A DNA stretch of 64,000 nt from Anaerolineales bacterium (GTDB lineage: Bacteria > Chloroflexota > Anaerolineae > Anaerolineales > Villigracilaceae), in the NCBI GenBank assembly GCA_030680795.1, contig JAUXUL010000008.1, forward strand, positions 1 through 64,000. The letters run 5' to 3'. A program made the position numbers and the translations under genes. The notes beneath the pieces were generated by a model. It was not told the origin of the DNA. It saw only the letters and a program-made list of their open reading frames with translations, and ran no database searches. Positions 35,791 to 43,399 of this stretch are shown in pieces (within the stretch, counting starts at the first letter, position 1; each line of letters begins with the position of its first letter).

Positions 35791-37146
35791 CTCGCGGATT
35801 ACGTTTTTTATCCCAACTAACAGCGCGCCTTCCTGTTCCGGCAGGACAGTGCGCGGGTCGAGCAATACTTTATCATTTTCCGTGCGCGCGATCACGGGCG
35901 GGTTATTTTTTCGCAAGCCGTGTAAAAACTTTTCTGCAGATCTCACTTCGAGTGACAGTAGAAAGGTCGGCATGGACTCGCCTGGGAGGGATCCGCCGCC
36001 GACTGTGGATTCACCCGCCACAACCTCGCCCTGACCCAACTCCGCCGCCCACGCTTCCGCCCGACCCCGAACCTGCTTCAGCGTCAGGGACATCATCCTC
36101 ACGATCGGCACTTCACGCTCCGCTTCGTCCTTGAGGTAATGCAAGAGCGTGGCAGAAAGCCCAGCCAAACAGGCCTTATCCGCGCGGACTGCCCTTGCGA
36201 GTGGATGCTTCTTGATCTTTGCGATCAAATCCGCCCTGCCAATGATGATGCCGGCCTGCGGACCGCCAAGCAGTTTATCACCGGAGAAGCAAACAATATC
36301 AACTCCCGCCTGCATGGACTCCTGTACAGTGGGTTCATGCGTGAGCCCGTATTTGGCCGTGTCGTATAACGCGCCAGAGCCGAGGTCATCTACAACGGGC
36401 ACCTCAAATCCATGCGCGGCTGTGACAATATCCTTCAACTCAGGTTCTTCTGTAAAACCGACCAGTTTGAAATTAGAGCGATGTGCGTGCATGACAAGGC
36501 CAGCCGCTTCAATCAGGGCTTCTTCATAGTCTGATATGTGAACTTTGTTGGTTGTGCCCACTTCCACCAGTTTTGCGCCTGATTGCTTCATTACATCAGG
36601 CACGCGGAATCCGCCGCCGATCTCCACAAGTTGAGAGCGGGAAATAACCACCCGCTTTTTATTTGCCAATGCCGATAAAACCAACAATACAGCCGCGGCA
36701 TTGTTATTGACAATGACCGCTGATTCTGCACCCGTCAATTTTTGTAAAAGAGATTCAGCGTGAATTAATCGTGAGCCGCGCTGGCCTTTTTCAAGGTCGT
36801 ATTCAAGCGTGGAATAGCCGCGTGAAACCACGTCCATGGCGTGGATGGCAGCGTTGCTCATGGGGGCGCGTCCCAGGTTGGTATGCAGGATCACGCCCGA
36901 AGCGTTGATAACTTGGACCAGAGTCGGTTTTGTCCACGCGGTTAAGCTGGATTCTGTTTGGGCGAGGATCAAATCTGTTAATGGCAGAGCAGTTAGCCCT
37001 CCAGATTTGAAGCGGGCCCTGGTCTCATCCAAAACAAAGCGGATGGCGTCCAGAGTCAAAGGTCTGCCGAATCTCGCAATTAAATGGGCGGCAGTTTTGG
37101 TTTGTAGAATTTGTTCCACGGAGGGAAGGTTACGGAGAGTCATCAT
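35785..37146 (-). CDS. selA: L-seryl-tRNA(Sec) selenium transferase
   Basis: 453 residues of the SelA family: INASGVILHTNLGRAPM, the PLP site Lys291 in CFSGDKLLGGPQAG, and IVVDDLGSGAL-type region (VPVVDDLGSGAL). It converts seryl-tRNA(Sec) to selenocysteinyl-tRNA(Sec) using selenophosphate, so this organism should make selenoproteins. No selB, selC or selD is seen nearby, and no in-frame TGA selenoprotein was recognised in the window. It overlaps the upstream membrane-protein gene by 17 bases. Confidence 0.93.
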   Translation of the reverse strand: MMTLRNLPSVEQILQTKTAAHLIARFGRPLTLDAIRFVLDETRARFKSGGLTALPLTDLILAQTESSLTAWTKPTLVQVINASGVILHTNLGRAPMSNAAIHAMDVVSRGYSTLEYDLEKGQRGSRLIHAESLLQKLTGAESAVIVNNNAAAVLLVLSALANKKRVVISRSQLVEIGGGFRVPDVMKQSGAKLVEVGTTNKVHISDYEEALIEAAGLVMHAHRSNFKLVGFTEEPELKDIVTAAHGFEVPVVDDLGSGALYDTAKYGLTHEPTVQESMQAGVDIVCFSGDKLLGGPQAGIIIGRADLIAKIKKHPLARAVRADKACLAGLSATLLHYLKDEAEREVPIVRMMSLTLKQVRGRAEAWAAELGQGEVVAGESTVGGGSLPGESMPTFLLSLEVRSAEKFLHGLRKNNPPVIARTENDKVLLDPRTVLPEQEGALLVGIKNVIREL

Positions 37147-37546
37147 CTGTAAAGTCAGGCAGACGGCGGTTTGCTTTTTCGCGAATGCGGATGAAATACT
37201 CCGCCGCGATCAGCCCGCCCGCCAGACCGAGGATCACATAAAGGGTAACGAGTCGCCCAAGTTGAAGCCAGGCCAGCGCTGCGCCGTAGACACCCACCCA
37301 CAATGCCTGCCGCACAATGACATTTGATTCTGAGGGTGGTTCAGCTGGAAACCGGCGATGCAGGAAATATACGATGGGCAAGGCAATGCCTGTGAGCGCC
37401 ATGATCACGAATACGAAAAATCCCCAGCGCGCCCAGACAAAGGGTAATGAAAGATAAAGGACAGTGAACAACCCGCCCCAGCCGATGAGAATGAGCATGA
37501 TCGTGGAGGCAAGGTAATTATGAAAGGTGTTTTGCTGCGAATCCAT
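37130..37546 (-). CDS. Small membrane protein upstream of selA
   Basis: 138 residues from the ATG at 37546 (MDSQQNTFHNYLAS). Three to four hydrophobic segments are visible: IMLILIGWGGLFTVLYLSL, FFVFVIMALTGIALPIVYFL and a third around LVTLYVILGLAGGLI, with a charged C-terminus. I do not recognise the family. A longer frame reaching 37657 includes repeat-like, low-complexity DNA and is rejected. The 3' end overlaps selA by 17 bases, so the two are co-transcribed; a link to selenium is not implied by sequence. Confidence 0.7.
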   Translation of the reverse strand: MDSQQNTFHNYLASTIMLILIGWGGLFTVLYLSLPFVWARWGFFVFVIMALTGIALPIVYFLHRRFPAEPPSESNVIVRQALWVGVYGAALAWLQLGRLVTLYVILGLAGGLIAAEYFIRIREKANRRLPDFTDDDSP

Positions 37547-37561
37547 GACATGAATTATACT

Positions 37562-37620
37562 GTGGAAAGGGATGAAGGCTGAATGATGAATGATGAAGGT
37601 TAAAGTTGGAAATTGAAGGA
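37562..37620. repeat. Period-7 degenerate repeat between divergent genes
   Basis: GATGAAGGCTGAATGATGAA then TGATGAAGG is a short heptamer-like run; it occupies the promoter region between the small membrane protein gene and the nitroreductase gene. Confidence 0.55.
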
Positions 37621-37628
37621 GGCAGGAG

Positions 37629-38141
37629 ATGAAGATCTCAGAAGCAATCCGCACCAAACGCGCCGTGAGAAAATTTTTAGATAAGTCATTACCCGATGAT
37701 GTTGTGAAAACTATTTTGAATTCAGGGCGCAGGTCGCAGTCCTCAAAAAATAATCAAGCATGGCAATTCATTGCGATACGAGATAAAGAAACATTAAAGG
37801 CATTATCGCAATGCGGCGAGTGGGCGGGACATATCGCAGGCGCGGCTTTGTGCATTGCCATCCTGACACCCGATCCAAACGAAAAATTTCAGATCATGTT
37901 TGACGCAGGTCAGGCCGCAGCATTTATGCAGCTGGCCGCGTGGGAGCTGGGAGTCGGCTCATGCCCCGCATCCATTTATGAAGCAGAAAAGGCACGCGAG
38001 ATTTTAGGCTTCCCCGCTGAATGGCATTTGCGGATCGCGCTGTCGTTTGGATACGCGTTGGATGAAGAAAAAATATCCGCCCCACCAAAAAAGGGCGGAC
38101 GGATGTCACTGGATAAAGTGGTGCATTGGGACAAATGGTAA
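37629..38141 (+). CDS. Nitroreductase-family flavoprotein
   Basis: 170 residues with the nitroreductase FMN fold: KISEAIRTKRAVRKFLDK near the start (the R-x-x-R-x-F FMN contact), ILNSGRRSQSSKNNQAWQF and a C-terminal LRIALSFGYALDEE. Proteins of this family reduce nitro groups, quinones or other acceptors with NAD(P)H, or have lost that role in specific pathways. Substrate unknown. A GGAGGCAGGAG sequence precedes the ATG. It is monocistronic, followed by a repeat-rich gene-poor gap. Confidence 0.87.
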   Translation: MKISEAIRTKRAVRKFLDKSLPDDVVKTILNSGRRSQSSKNNQAWQFIAIRDKETLKALSQCGEWAGHIAGAALCIAILTPDPNEKFQIMFDAGQAAAFMQLAAWELGVGSCPASIYEAEKAREILGFPAEWHLRIALSFGYALDEEKISAPPKKGGRMSLDKVVHWDKW

Positions 38142-38192
38142 AATGCATTAACAAGCATTAACAAGTAAAATGCATTAACAAGCATTAACAAG
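38139..38192. repeat. 27-bp tandem repeat, two copies
   Basis: TAAAATGCATTAACAAGCAT plus TAACAAG, twice in a row without mismatch. The first copy includes the nitroreductase stop codon. Within each unit CATTAACAAG itself is doubled. Confidence 0.85.
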
Positions 38193-38229
38193 TGAAGATC
38201 GAGCGGGGCTGAAGCCACCTGCTCAGTTC

Positions 38230-38439
38230 ATGGAAGCCCTTCGGGCTGGTGCGACGAGTCCATTTCATGAAATTTCACGAACTGAGGCAGGAATTCATTC
38301 CGCCGAATCATACGCACAAGCTCGCGCCACATGCGGGCGCGAAGCGGTCAAGTCCGTGCTGAGGTTGTTTGATGAACTGGTCAAGTGTGATGATGAGGGG
38401 ATGTTGAAAGGGGTGAGAGAGGTAATTGCGGGTTCTTGA
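38230..38439 (+). pseudogene. Possible gene remnant, 69 codons
   Basis: The first third overlaps a palindromic repeat (CTCAGTTC at 38222 and GAACTGAG at 38279, with GAAGCCCTTCGGGCT inside) and is unlikely to be protein. The last part (REAVKSVLRLFDELVKCDDE) looks helical and protein-like, and its stop TGA overlaps the edge of the DUF559-linked element. I infer a truncated gene of unknown kind; it may also be chance. Confidence 0.25.
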
Positions 38440-38592
38440 CCCCCTTCCCGTCCTTCCCCCATTCAAAACCATGAATGGGGGAAGGGGAATGTGCTGTACC
38501 TATAAAAATTTTAATTTCTTCACATCATGAGATTTATTCTCCCCCAATTGTGATCTTCAATTGGGGGAGGTGTCCGAAGGACGGAGGGGGTC
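38438..38592. mobile_element. 155-bp double-hairpin element abutting the DUF559 gene
   Basis: Outer inverted arms: GACCCCCTTCCCGTCCTTC at the left and the complement of GACCCCCTCCGTCCTTCGG at the right. Inside are two perfect hairpins, CCTTCCCCCATTCA/TGAATGGGGGAAGG (38452-38485) and CTCCCCCAATTG/CAATTGGGGGAG (38539-38569). The right arm contains GGAGG 8 bases before the DUF559 start and so seems to supply its ribosome binding site. With the tandem and palindromic repeats to its left it fills the gap 38142-38595. Confidence 0.75.
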
Positions 38593-38595
38593 TCA

Positions 38596-38952
38596 TTGCA
38601 TAAACGCATCACGCCAAAATTCTTCGGGCGAGCGAAACAACTTCATAGCGAAATGACACCTGCCGAAGCCAAGCTCTGGGCGCATCTGCGTGCGCATCGA
38701 ATGGGAGATGTCCACTTTAGAAATCAACATGCCATTGGCAACTACATTGTAGATTTCTGTGCACCGCGCAAGAAACTCATCATTGAACTGGATGGAAGTC
38801 AACATCTTGAACAGAAAGAATATGATAAGGAAAGAAGTGTTTTTCTAAAATCTAAAGGCTATCAAATCCTACGCTTCTGGAACAAAGAAGTGCTGAACAA
38901 TACGGATTCGGTCTTAACTGTGATTTGGGATACCTTGAAAGAAGAAAACTAG
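38596..38952 (+). CDS. DUF559 protein, very-short-patch-repair-like endonuclease fold
   Basis: 118 residues of the DUF559 family, distantly related to Vsr and other PD-(D/E)XK nucleases: MTPAEAKLWAHLRAHRMG, FRNQHAIGNYIVDFCAPRKK and LIIELDGSQH, where the D in VDF and the E-L-D form the expected acidic catalytic set. The start is probably the TTG at 38596, which follows GGAGG provided by the adjacent palindromic element; Met21 is the alternative. Function in the family is not established; DNA cleavage is inference from fold. The gene ends 22 bases before the acyl-CoA synthetase and does not relate to it. Confidence 0.8.
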   Translation: MHKRITPKFFGRAKQLHSEMTPAEAKLWAHLRAHRMGDVHFRNQHAIGNYIVDFCAPRKKLIIELDGSQHLEQKEYDKERSVFLKSKGYQILRFWNKEVLNNTDSVLTVIWDTLKEEN

Positions 38953-38974
38953 GCGAATAGGCAGATATAACTAC

Positions 38975-41068
38975 ATGGACTCATCTCTCACTCCCTTCTT
39001 CCGCCCTCGCGGCGTCGTCGTTGTCGGCGCATCAACGTCACCTGAAAAACTTGGTTATGGCGTCGCGCGCAACCTCATCGCCAGCGGATATCAAGGCGCG
39101 ATCCATTTTGTCAGCCAGAAAAGCGGCGAGTTGTTCGAGCGTCCGTTATATACAAACTTGAGCGACGTGCCCGATCCCGTAGACCTTGCAATCATCATCG
39201 TGCCGACCCAGTCCACACCGCAGACAATTGAAGATTGTGGGAAGCGTGGCATCAAAGCCGCGGTCATTGTCTCATCTGGATTTCGCGAAGTGGGCGCGCA
39301 GGGCGCGGCGCTTGAACTGCTGTGCGTTGAAGTTGCGCGCAGCCATGGCGTCCGCTTGCTTGGGCCAAATTGCATCGGCACGCTCGATACGCATCTCCCG
39401 CTCGATACGACATTTCTCCAGCCGCCCATGCCCGAACAGGGCGGCATCGCTTTTGTCTCGCACTCAGGCGCATTCTGCGCGGCGATCATTGATTGGGCGC
39501 GCGGGCAGGGTTTCGGTTTTTCGCAGATCGTCAGCCTCGGCAATCAGGCGGATGTCAACGAGACGGATATGCTGCCCGAAGTTGCGAAGGATGAGCACAC
39601 GCGCGTCATCGTGCTTTATATGGAAAGCGTTTCGGATGGGGTCCATTTCGTGCAGGCGGCGCGCGAGGTCACAAAACATAAACCTGTCATTGCGTTGAAA
39701 GTCGGTCGCTCCGAATCGGGACAAAAAGCCGCGGCATCCCACACGGGCGCGCTGGCTGGCTCCGAGGTGGCATTCGACGTGGCTTTTGCGAAGGCTGGCG
39801 TTTTTCGCGCCGACACCGCCGAACAGATGTTTGACTGGGCGCGGGCGTTGGAGAATTGTCCACTGCCTCGCGGAAAAAACATGGCAATATTAACCAACGC
39901 AGGCGGACCTGGCGTCATCGCCGCCGATTCACTCGCAATGAACGGTCTGCTTCTCGCCAAATTGAATGAGTTTACACTGAAAGCATTATCTTCCTACCTG
40001 CCCCCCTCTGCCAGTGTCCACAACCCAGTAGATATGCTCGCCTCCGCATCGCCTGAGGCATACGCAACCTGCCTGAAAATTTTGCTCGAAGATGAAAACG
40101 TGAACGGCGTGATGGTGATACTCCCTCCGCCGCCGATGTTCAAAACAGAAGAAGTCGCAGAGAAATTGATTGAGATCATCTCTGCGCAAGCCGCCGTCCT
40201 CGGCGGCGGGGACGCCGCATTGAGCAGAGGGAAACCCGTTGCGATTGCGTTGATGGGATCTACGCTTGTTGAAGAAGCCAGAAAAATGTTTCAACGTTCA
40301 AACGTTCCAACGTACCCATTTCCCGAAAGAGCGGCATCGGCTTTGGGCGCTTTGGCAAAACGTGCAGAATATCTTGAAAGAAAACAGACCCTAAAGGTCT
40401 CAGAGACCTTAAAGGTCTCGGAACCAAAAGATAATAGTGTTGAACAGCTCCTCACTGCTTATGGAATCCAAACCACTCCAATCAAACTCGCTCGCAATGC
40501 AGACGAAGCAGCGTTCATTGCAAACGAACTCGGCTTCCCTGTTGTGATGAAGATCGCGTCACCTGATATTTTGCATAAGTCGGATGTGGGCGGTGTGTTG
40601 CTCAACATCAAAGATATGCTCTCTCTCCAGAATGGCTACGCGCAAATGATGAAACACATCAAATCTTTGAAGCCTGATGCAAGGATCGAAGGTGTGCATG
40701 TGCAGCGTCAAATCCCTGAGGGGCAGGAAGTCATCATCGGCGCGGTGCGAGATCCGCTGTTTGGCGCATTGATGATGTTCGGCTCAGGCGGCATCGAGGT
40801 GGAAGGACTCAAGGATGTAGCGTTTGCCCTAGCACCGCTGAATCAGGCTGAGGCGCGGGAAATGATCCGTAAAACATGGGCTGGGAGAAAGTTAAAAGGC
40901 TTCCGCAGCATCCCGCCCGTTGACGAGGAGTCTGTCATTGATGTATTGATCAAATTATCCTGCCTCGCCTATGAACACCCCGAAGTGGAAGAGATCGAGA
41001 TTAATCCGTTGCGGGTGTTGAGCAGGGGCGTGGTGGCTGTGGATGTGAGAATGAAATCTGTTGTGTAG
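38975..41068 (+). CDS. NDP-forming acyl-CoA synthetase, alpha and beta parts fused
   Basis: 697 residues. The N-terminal half is the succinyl-CoA-synthetase-alpha-like part: VVVVGASTSPEKLGYGV (CoA-binding), LLGPNCIGT, and the phospho-His loop AAASHTGALAGS. The C-terminal half from about residue 490 is an ATP-grasp domain (VVMKIASPDILHKSDVGG, later EVEEIEINPL). The family interconverts acyl-CoA and free acid with ADP or ATP, for example acetate formation in fermenters. The hinge between halves (about residues 470-486) contains a duplicated TLKVSE peptide from a repeat insertion, and a heptamer-like run encodes residues near 440-446. Substrate not predictable. Confidence 0.9.
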   Translation: MDSSLTPFFRPRGVVVVGASTSPEKLGYGVARNLIASGYQGAIHFVSQKSGELFERPLYTNLSDVPDPVDLAIIIVPTQSTPQTIEDCGKRGIKAAVIVSSGFREVGAQGAALELLCVEVARSHGVRLLGPNCIGTLDTHLPLDTTFLQPPMPEQGGIAFVSHSGAFCAAIIDWARGQGFGFSQIVSLGNQADVNETDMLPEVAKDEHTRVIVLYMESVSDGVHFVQAAREVTKHKPVIALKVGRSESGQKAAASHTGALAGSEVAFDVAFAKAGVFRADTAEQMFDWARALENCPLPRGKNMAILTNAGGPGVIAADSLAMNGLLLAKLNEFTLKALSSYLPPSASVHNPVDMLASASPEAYATCLKILLEDENVNGVMVILPPPPMFKTEEVAEKLIEIISAQAAVLGGGDAALSRGKPVAIALMGSTLVEEARKMFQRSNVPTYPFPERAASALGALAKRAEYLERKQTLKVSETLKVSEPKDNSVEQLLTAYGIQTTPIKLARNADEAAFIANELGFPVVMKIASPDILHKSDVGGVLLNIKDMLSLQNGYAQMMKHIKSLKPDARIEGVHVQRQIPEGQEVIIGAVRDPLFGALMMFGSGGIEVEGLKDVAFALAPLNQAEAREMIRKTWAGRKLKGFRSIPPVDEESVIDVLIKLSCLAYEHPEVEEIEINPLRVLSRGVVAVDVRMKSVV
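40385..40425. repeat. GACCTTAAAGGTCTC tandem/palindromic repeat inside the acyl-CoA synthetase gene
   Basis: AGACCCTAAAGGTCTCAG and AGACCTTAAAGGTCTCGG are tandem, each palindromic, encoding TLKVSE twice. The core matches the intergenic pair at 25578-25671. Confidence 0.75.
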
Positions 41069-41089
41069 CTCGAAGAAATGTTGTATAGT
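41061..41089 (+). promoter_or_regulatory. Promoter-like sequence for dodecin
   Basis: TTGTGT, 17 bases, TATAGT; starts at the 3' end of the preceding gene, about 36 bases before the dodecin ATG. Confidence 0.45.
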
Positions 41090-41125
41090 ATTTAAGCAAT
41101 CTTAAATTCAAAAAGGAGAATTACC

Positions 41126-41338
41126 ATGGCAGACAATGTTTATAAAGTGATCGAGTTGATCGGCACGAGTACGGAGTCATGGGAGAAGGCCGCGGCCGCG
41201 GCAGTGGAACGCGCGTCGCAATCCCTGCGGGATCTGCGCGTGGCTGAAGTCGTTGAATTGGATATGGTTCTGGATGATGGCAAGATCACGGCTTATCGTG
41301 CCAAGATCAAGGTCTCATTTAAATACGAAGGCGGATAA
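41126..41338 (+). CDS. Dodecin family protein
   Basis: 70 residues, the normal dodecin length, with VYKVIELIGTSTESWEKAAA, the conserved REAVE-like central helix, LRVAEVVELDMVLDDGKITA and YRAKIKVSFKYE. Dodecins form hollow dodecamers that bind flavin or CoA and are thought to store or buffer FMN/riboflavin. The Trp in ESWEKA is the residue that sandwiches the flavin in known members. Strong ribosome binding site AAAGGAGAATTACC. Confidence 0.92.
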   Translation: MADNVYKVIELIGTSTESWEKAAAAAVERASQSLRDLRVAEVVELDMVLDDGKITAYRAKIKVSFKYEGG

Positions 41339-41420
41339 CTCTACATACATTACGGGGGCAAGAATAATCACTCTCTCTCAAATTACACCCACGAGGCGCA
41401 ATACGGTAAAATTGCGGCCG

Positions 41421-42239
41421 ATGTTTCAACTCGAATCTTTTATCTCGCAATTCAAAGACATATCAGTATCCATAGCGGTGTATGACCTGCAAACGCAAAA
41501 GGAACTTCTCATCCACGCCGATGAGATCATGCACCCTGCCAGCACGATGAAAGTACCAGTGATGATGGAAGTGTTCCGTCAGGCGCATGAAGGTTTGCTT
41601 TCGTTTGATGAGCATTTGAAAATTTTCAATTCGTTCAAAAGCCTCGTGGATGAAAGCGGTTTCTCGCTTGAAGTTGCCGATGATTCAGAAACGACTTTGT
41701 ACAAGCGCATTGGAGAAACAGAAAGCATCCGTGAATTAATGCGTTTGATGATCGTGCTTAGCAGTAACCTCGCCACCAACCTGTTAATCGAAAAAGTTGG
41801 TGCTGCGCGCGTGAATGCTTTTATTAAAGAACTTGGCATTCGAGACATGACGGTCATTCGCGGATTGGAAGACAAAAAAGCATTTCAACTGAATCTCAAT
41901 AATTCAGCCAGCGCTCGCAGCTCAACAACCATGATGCGCTTGATCACGGAAGGAAAAGTTGTTTCAAAAGAAGCCTGCGATAAAATGATCCAGATAATGC
42001 TCGGTCAGGAATTCAACGAAAGCATTCCTGCGTTACTGCCTGGCTCGGTTAAAGTGGCGCACAAAACTGGTTGGACGGGTTCATTCTTTCACGACACAGG
42101 CATTGTCTTTCCGCATCCGCAGGACCGCAAGCCATACGCCATCTCGCTTTTTACGCACGGATTCCCCGAAGATAACGAAAACGAAGCGCACGCCTGCATG
42201 GCGCAAATCTCAAAAATCATCTACGAAGAATTGATATGA
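41421..42239 (+). CDS. Class A beta-lactamase-like serine hydrolase
   Basis: 272 residues from the ATG at 41421; the open frame extends upstream but would overlap dodecin with non-homologous residues. The serine-acylase motifs are present: S-x-x-K with Ser41 and Lys44 (HPASTMKVPVM), the SDN-like VLSSNLATN, and KTG in VAHKTGWTG. No signal peptide is visible, which is unusual for a beta-lactamase and argues for a cytoplasmic esterase or amidase, or a different start. The Glu of the omega loop is not obvious. The stop overlaps the MOSC gene by ATGA. Confidence 0.8.
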   Translation: MFQLESFISQFKDISVSIAVYDLQTQKELLIHADEIMHPASTMKVPVMMEVFRQAHEGLLSFDEHLKIFNSFKSLVDESGFSLEVADDSETTLYKRIGETESIRELMRLMIVLSSNLATNLLIEKVGAARVNAFIKELGIRDMTVIRGLEDKKAFQLNLNNSASARSSTTMMRLITEGKVVSKEACDKMIQIMLGQEFNESIPALLPGSVKVAHKTGWTGSFFHDTGIVFPHPQDRKPYAISLFTHGFPEDNENEAHACMAQISKIIYEELI

Positions 42240-43033
42240 TCACAATATCCTCCCTCACATACTATCCCATCAAAGCCTGCCGCGGATTCGATGTTCAAAC
42301 ATCCAACGTCCAACGCATGGGTCTTGAGCACGACCGCCGCATGATGGCCGTCACGCCCGAAGGTGAATTTCTCACCCAACGCGAATATCCAAAACTTGCG
42401 CTCATCACCCCCGCGTTGAAAAACGATTCGGTTACGCTCTCCGCGCCTAATTTTAATTCGATCCAATTTGGGATTCAAAAATCAGGCACGCCCACGCCTG
42501 TCAATATTTGGAAAAGCAAAGGCGTCAGCGCCATTGATCAGGGCGATGAAGCCGCGGGATGGTTTTCTGATTGGCTCGGCAGATCGGTTCGCCTCGTGCA
42601 TATCGCTGATGGAATTCAACGCATACTCAACCCAGGTTATGCCGTCAACGCAGATGACCACACTGGATTCGCAGACGACTACCCGATCCTGATCATTTCA
42701 GAAGAATCGCTTCAAGACCTAAACTCGAAGCTGGATAATCCATTACCAATGAATCGATTCCGCCCAAACATTATCCTGAAAAATTGTGAACCCTTCGCAG
42801 AAGACACATGGAAGCGCGTCAGGATCGGTGAGATTGAAATGGGCCTCGTCAAACCGTGTGCGCGTTGCGTAGTGACGACGATTGACAAAGAAACCCTTGA
42901 GCAAAACAAAGAGCCGCTTAAGACATTAAGCACCTATCGCAAGCAAAAAGGCGGAGCGATGTTTGGCATGAACGTCATTCCACTGAATGAAGGTGAAATC
43001 AAAGTTGGCATGAGCGTGGAGATTATCAGATGA
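42236..43033 (+). CDS. MOSC-domain protein with N-terminal beta-barrel
   Basis: 265 residues: MOSC_N (SSLTYYPIKACRGFDVQ, LEHDRRMMAVTPEGEFLTQR) followed by the MOSC domain with its conserved Cys pair in LVKPCARCVVTT and the C-terminal MFGMNVIPL. MOSC proteins bind molybdopterin cofactor and include mARC/YcbX-type reductases and cofactor sulfurases. YcbX-like N-hydroxylated-compound reduction or cofactor transfer are both possible; there is no ferredoxin domain. A functional link to the Mo hydroxylase at 6-10 kb is plausible but not shown. The TGA stop is created inside a GATGACAGTCAC repeat-like sequence. Confidence 0.88.
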   Translation: MITISSLTYYPIKACRGFDVQTSNVQRMGLEHDRRMMAVTPEGEFLTQREYPKLALITPALKNDSVTLSAPNFNSIQFGIQKSGTPTPVNIWKSKGVSAIDQGDEAAGWFSDWLGRSVRLVHIADGIQRILNPGYAVNADDHTGFADDYPILIISEESLQDLNSKLDNPLPMNRFRPNIILKNCEPFAEDTWKRVRIGEIEMGLVKPCARCVVTTIDKETLEQNKEPLKTLSTYRKQKGGAMFGMNVIPLNEGEIKVGMSVEIIR

Positions 43034-43053
43034 CAGTCACTTTAAGGTAAACT

Positions 43054-43302
43054 ATGGAAAGAATTATTATTGATATCCTCGGCTGGGCTGGAACGATACT
43101 TTTTCTCATTGCCTATGGATTGGTCTCCTCGAAAAAAGTGGAGGGCGATTCGTGGTGGTACCAAGGATTAAATATCGTCGCAGGGACTTTGCTCATCATC
43201 AACACTTTTTATTTGCGGGCGTATCCATCCGCAGGCTTGAACATCGCCTGGGTTGGAATTGCAGTGCTGACATTGGGACGCAAAGTTTGGATGAAGAACT
43301 AA
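43054..43302 (+). CDS. Small CBU_0592-like membrane protein
   Basis: 82 residues with three hydrophobic helices: ILGWAGTILFLIAYGLVSS, GLNIVAGTLLIINTFYL and AWVGIAVLTLG. The first helix with GW-x-G and the following WWYQGLN match the CBU_0592 family of small membrane proteins of unknown role. It follows the MOSC gene by 20 bases, which contain TGACAGTCACTTTAA, a partial copy of the palindrome at 26950. The 97 bases after it hold a CTGAGTCTGTCGAAG repeat. Confidence 0.75.
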   Translation: MERIIIDILGWAGTILFLIAYGLVSSKKVEGDSWWYQGLNIVAGTLLIINTFYLRAYPSAGLNIAWVGIAVLTLGRKVWMKN

Positions 43303-43399
43303 CTATAAAAAGAAACTCGGTGGTCGAGTGGTCCCGAGCAGTATACTGAGTCTGTCGAAGTGTATTTTCCGAAGAACGTATGGAGTCAATCAGATTTAT

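Noticed and set aside
35785-37146. A selenoprotein gene with in-frame TGA near selA
   Set aside because: I looked for split frames that would join across TGA near selA and in the Mo hydroxylase operon and found none that I could support.
38139-38592. Possible CRISPR array
   Set aside because: The tandem units are contiguous with no spacers and the hairpins differ from one another; no cas genes are present.
41253-41420. Longer start for the beta-lactamase-like gene
   Set aside because: It overlaps dodecin in another frame and adds Trp-rich sequence unlike any family member.
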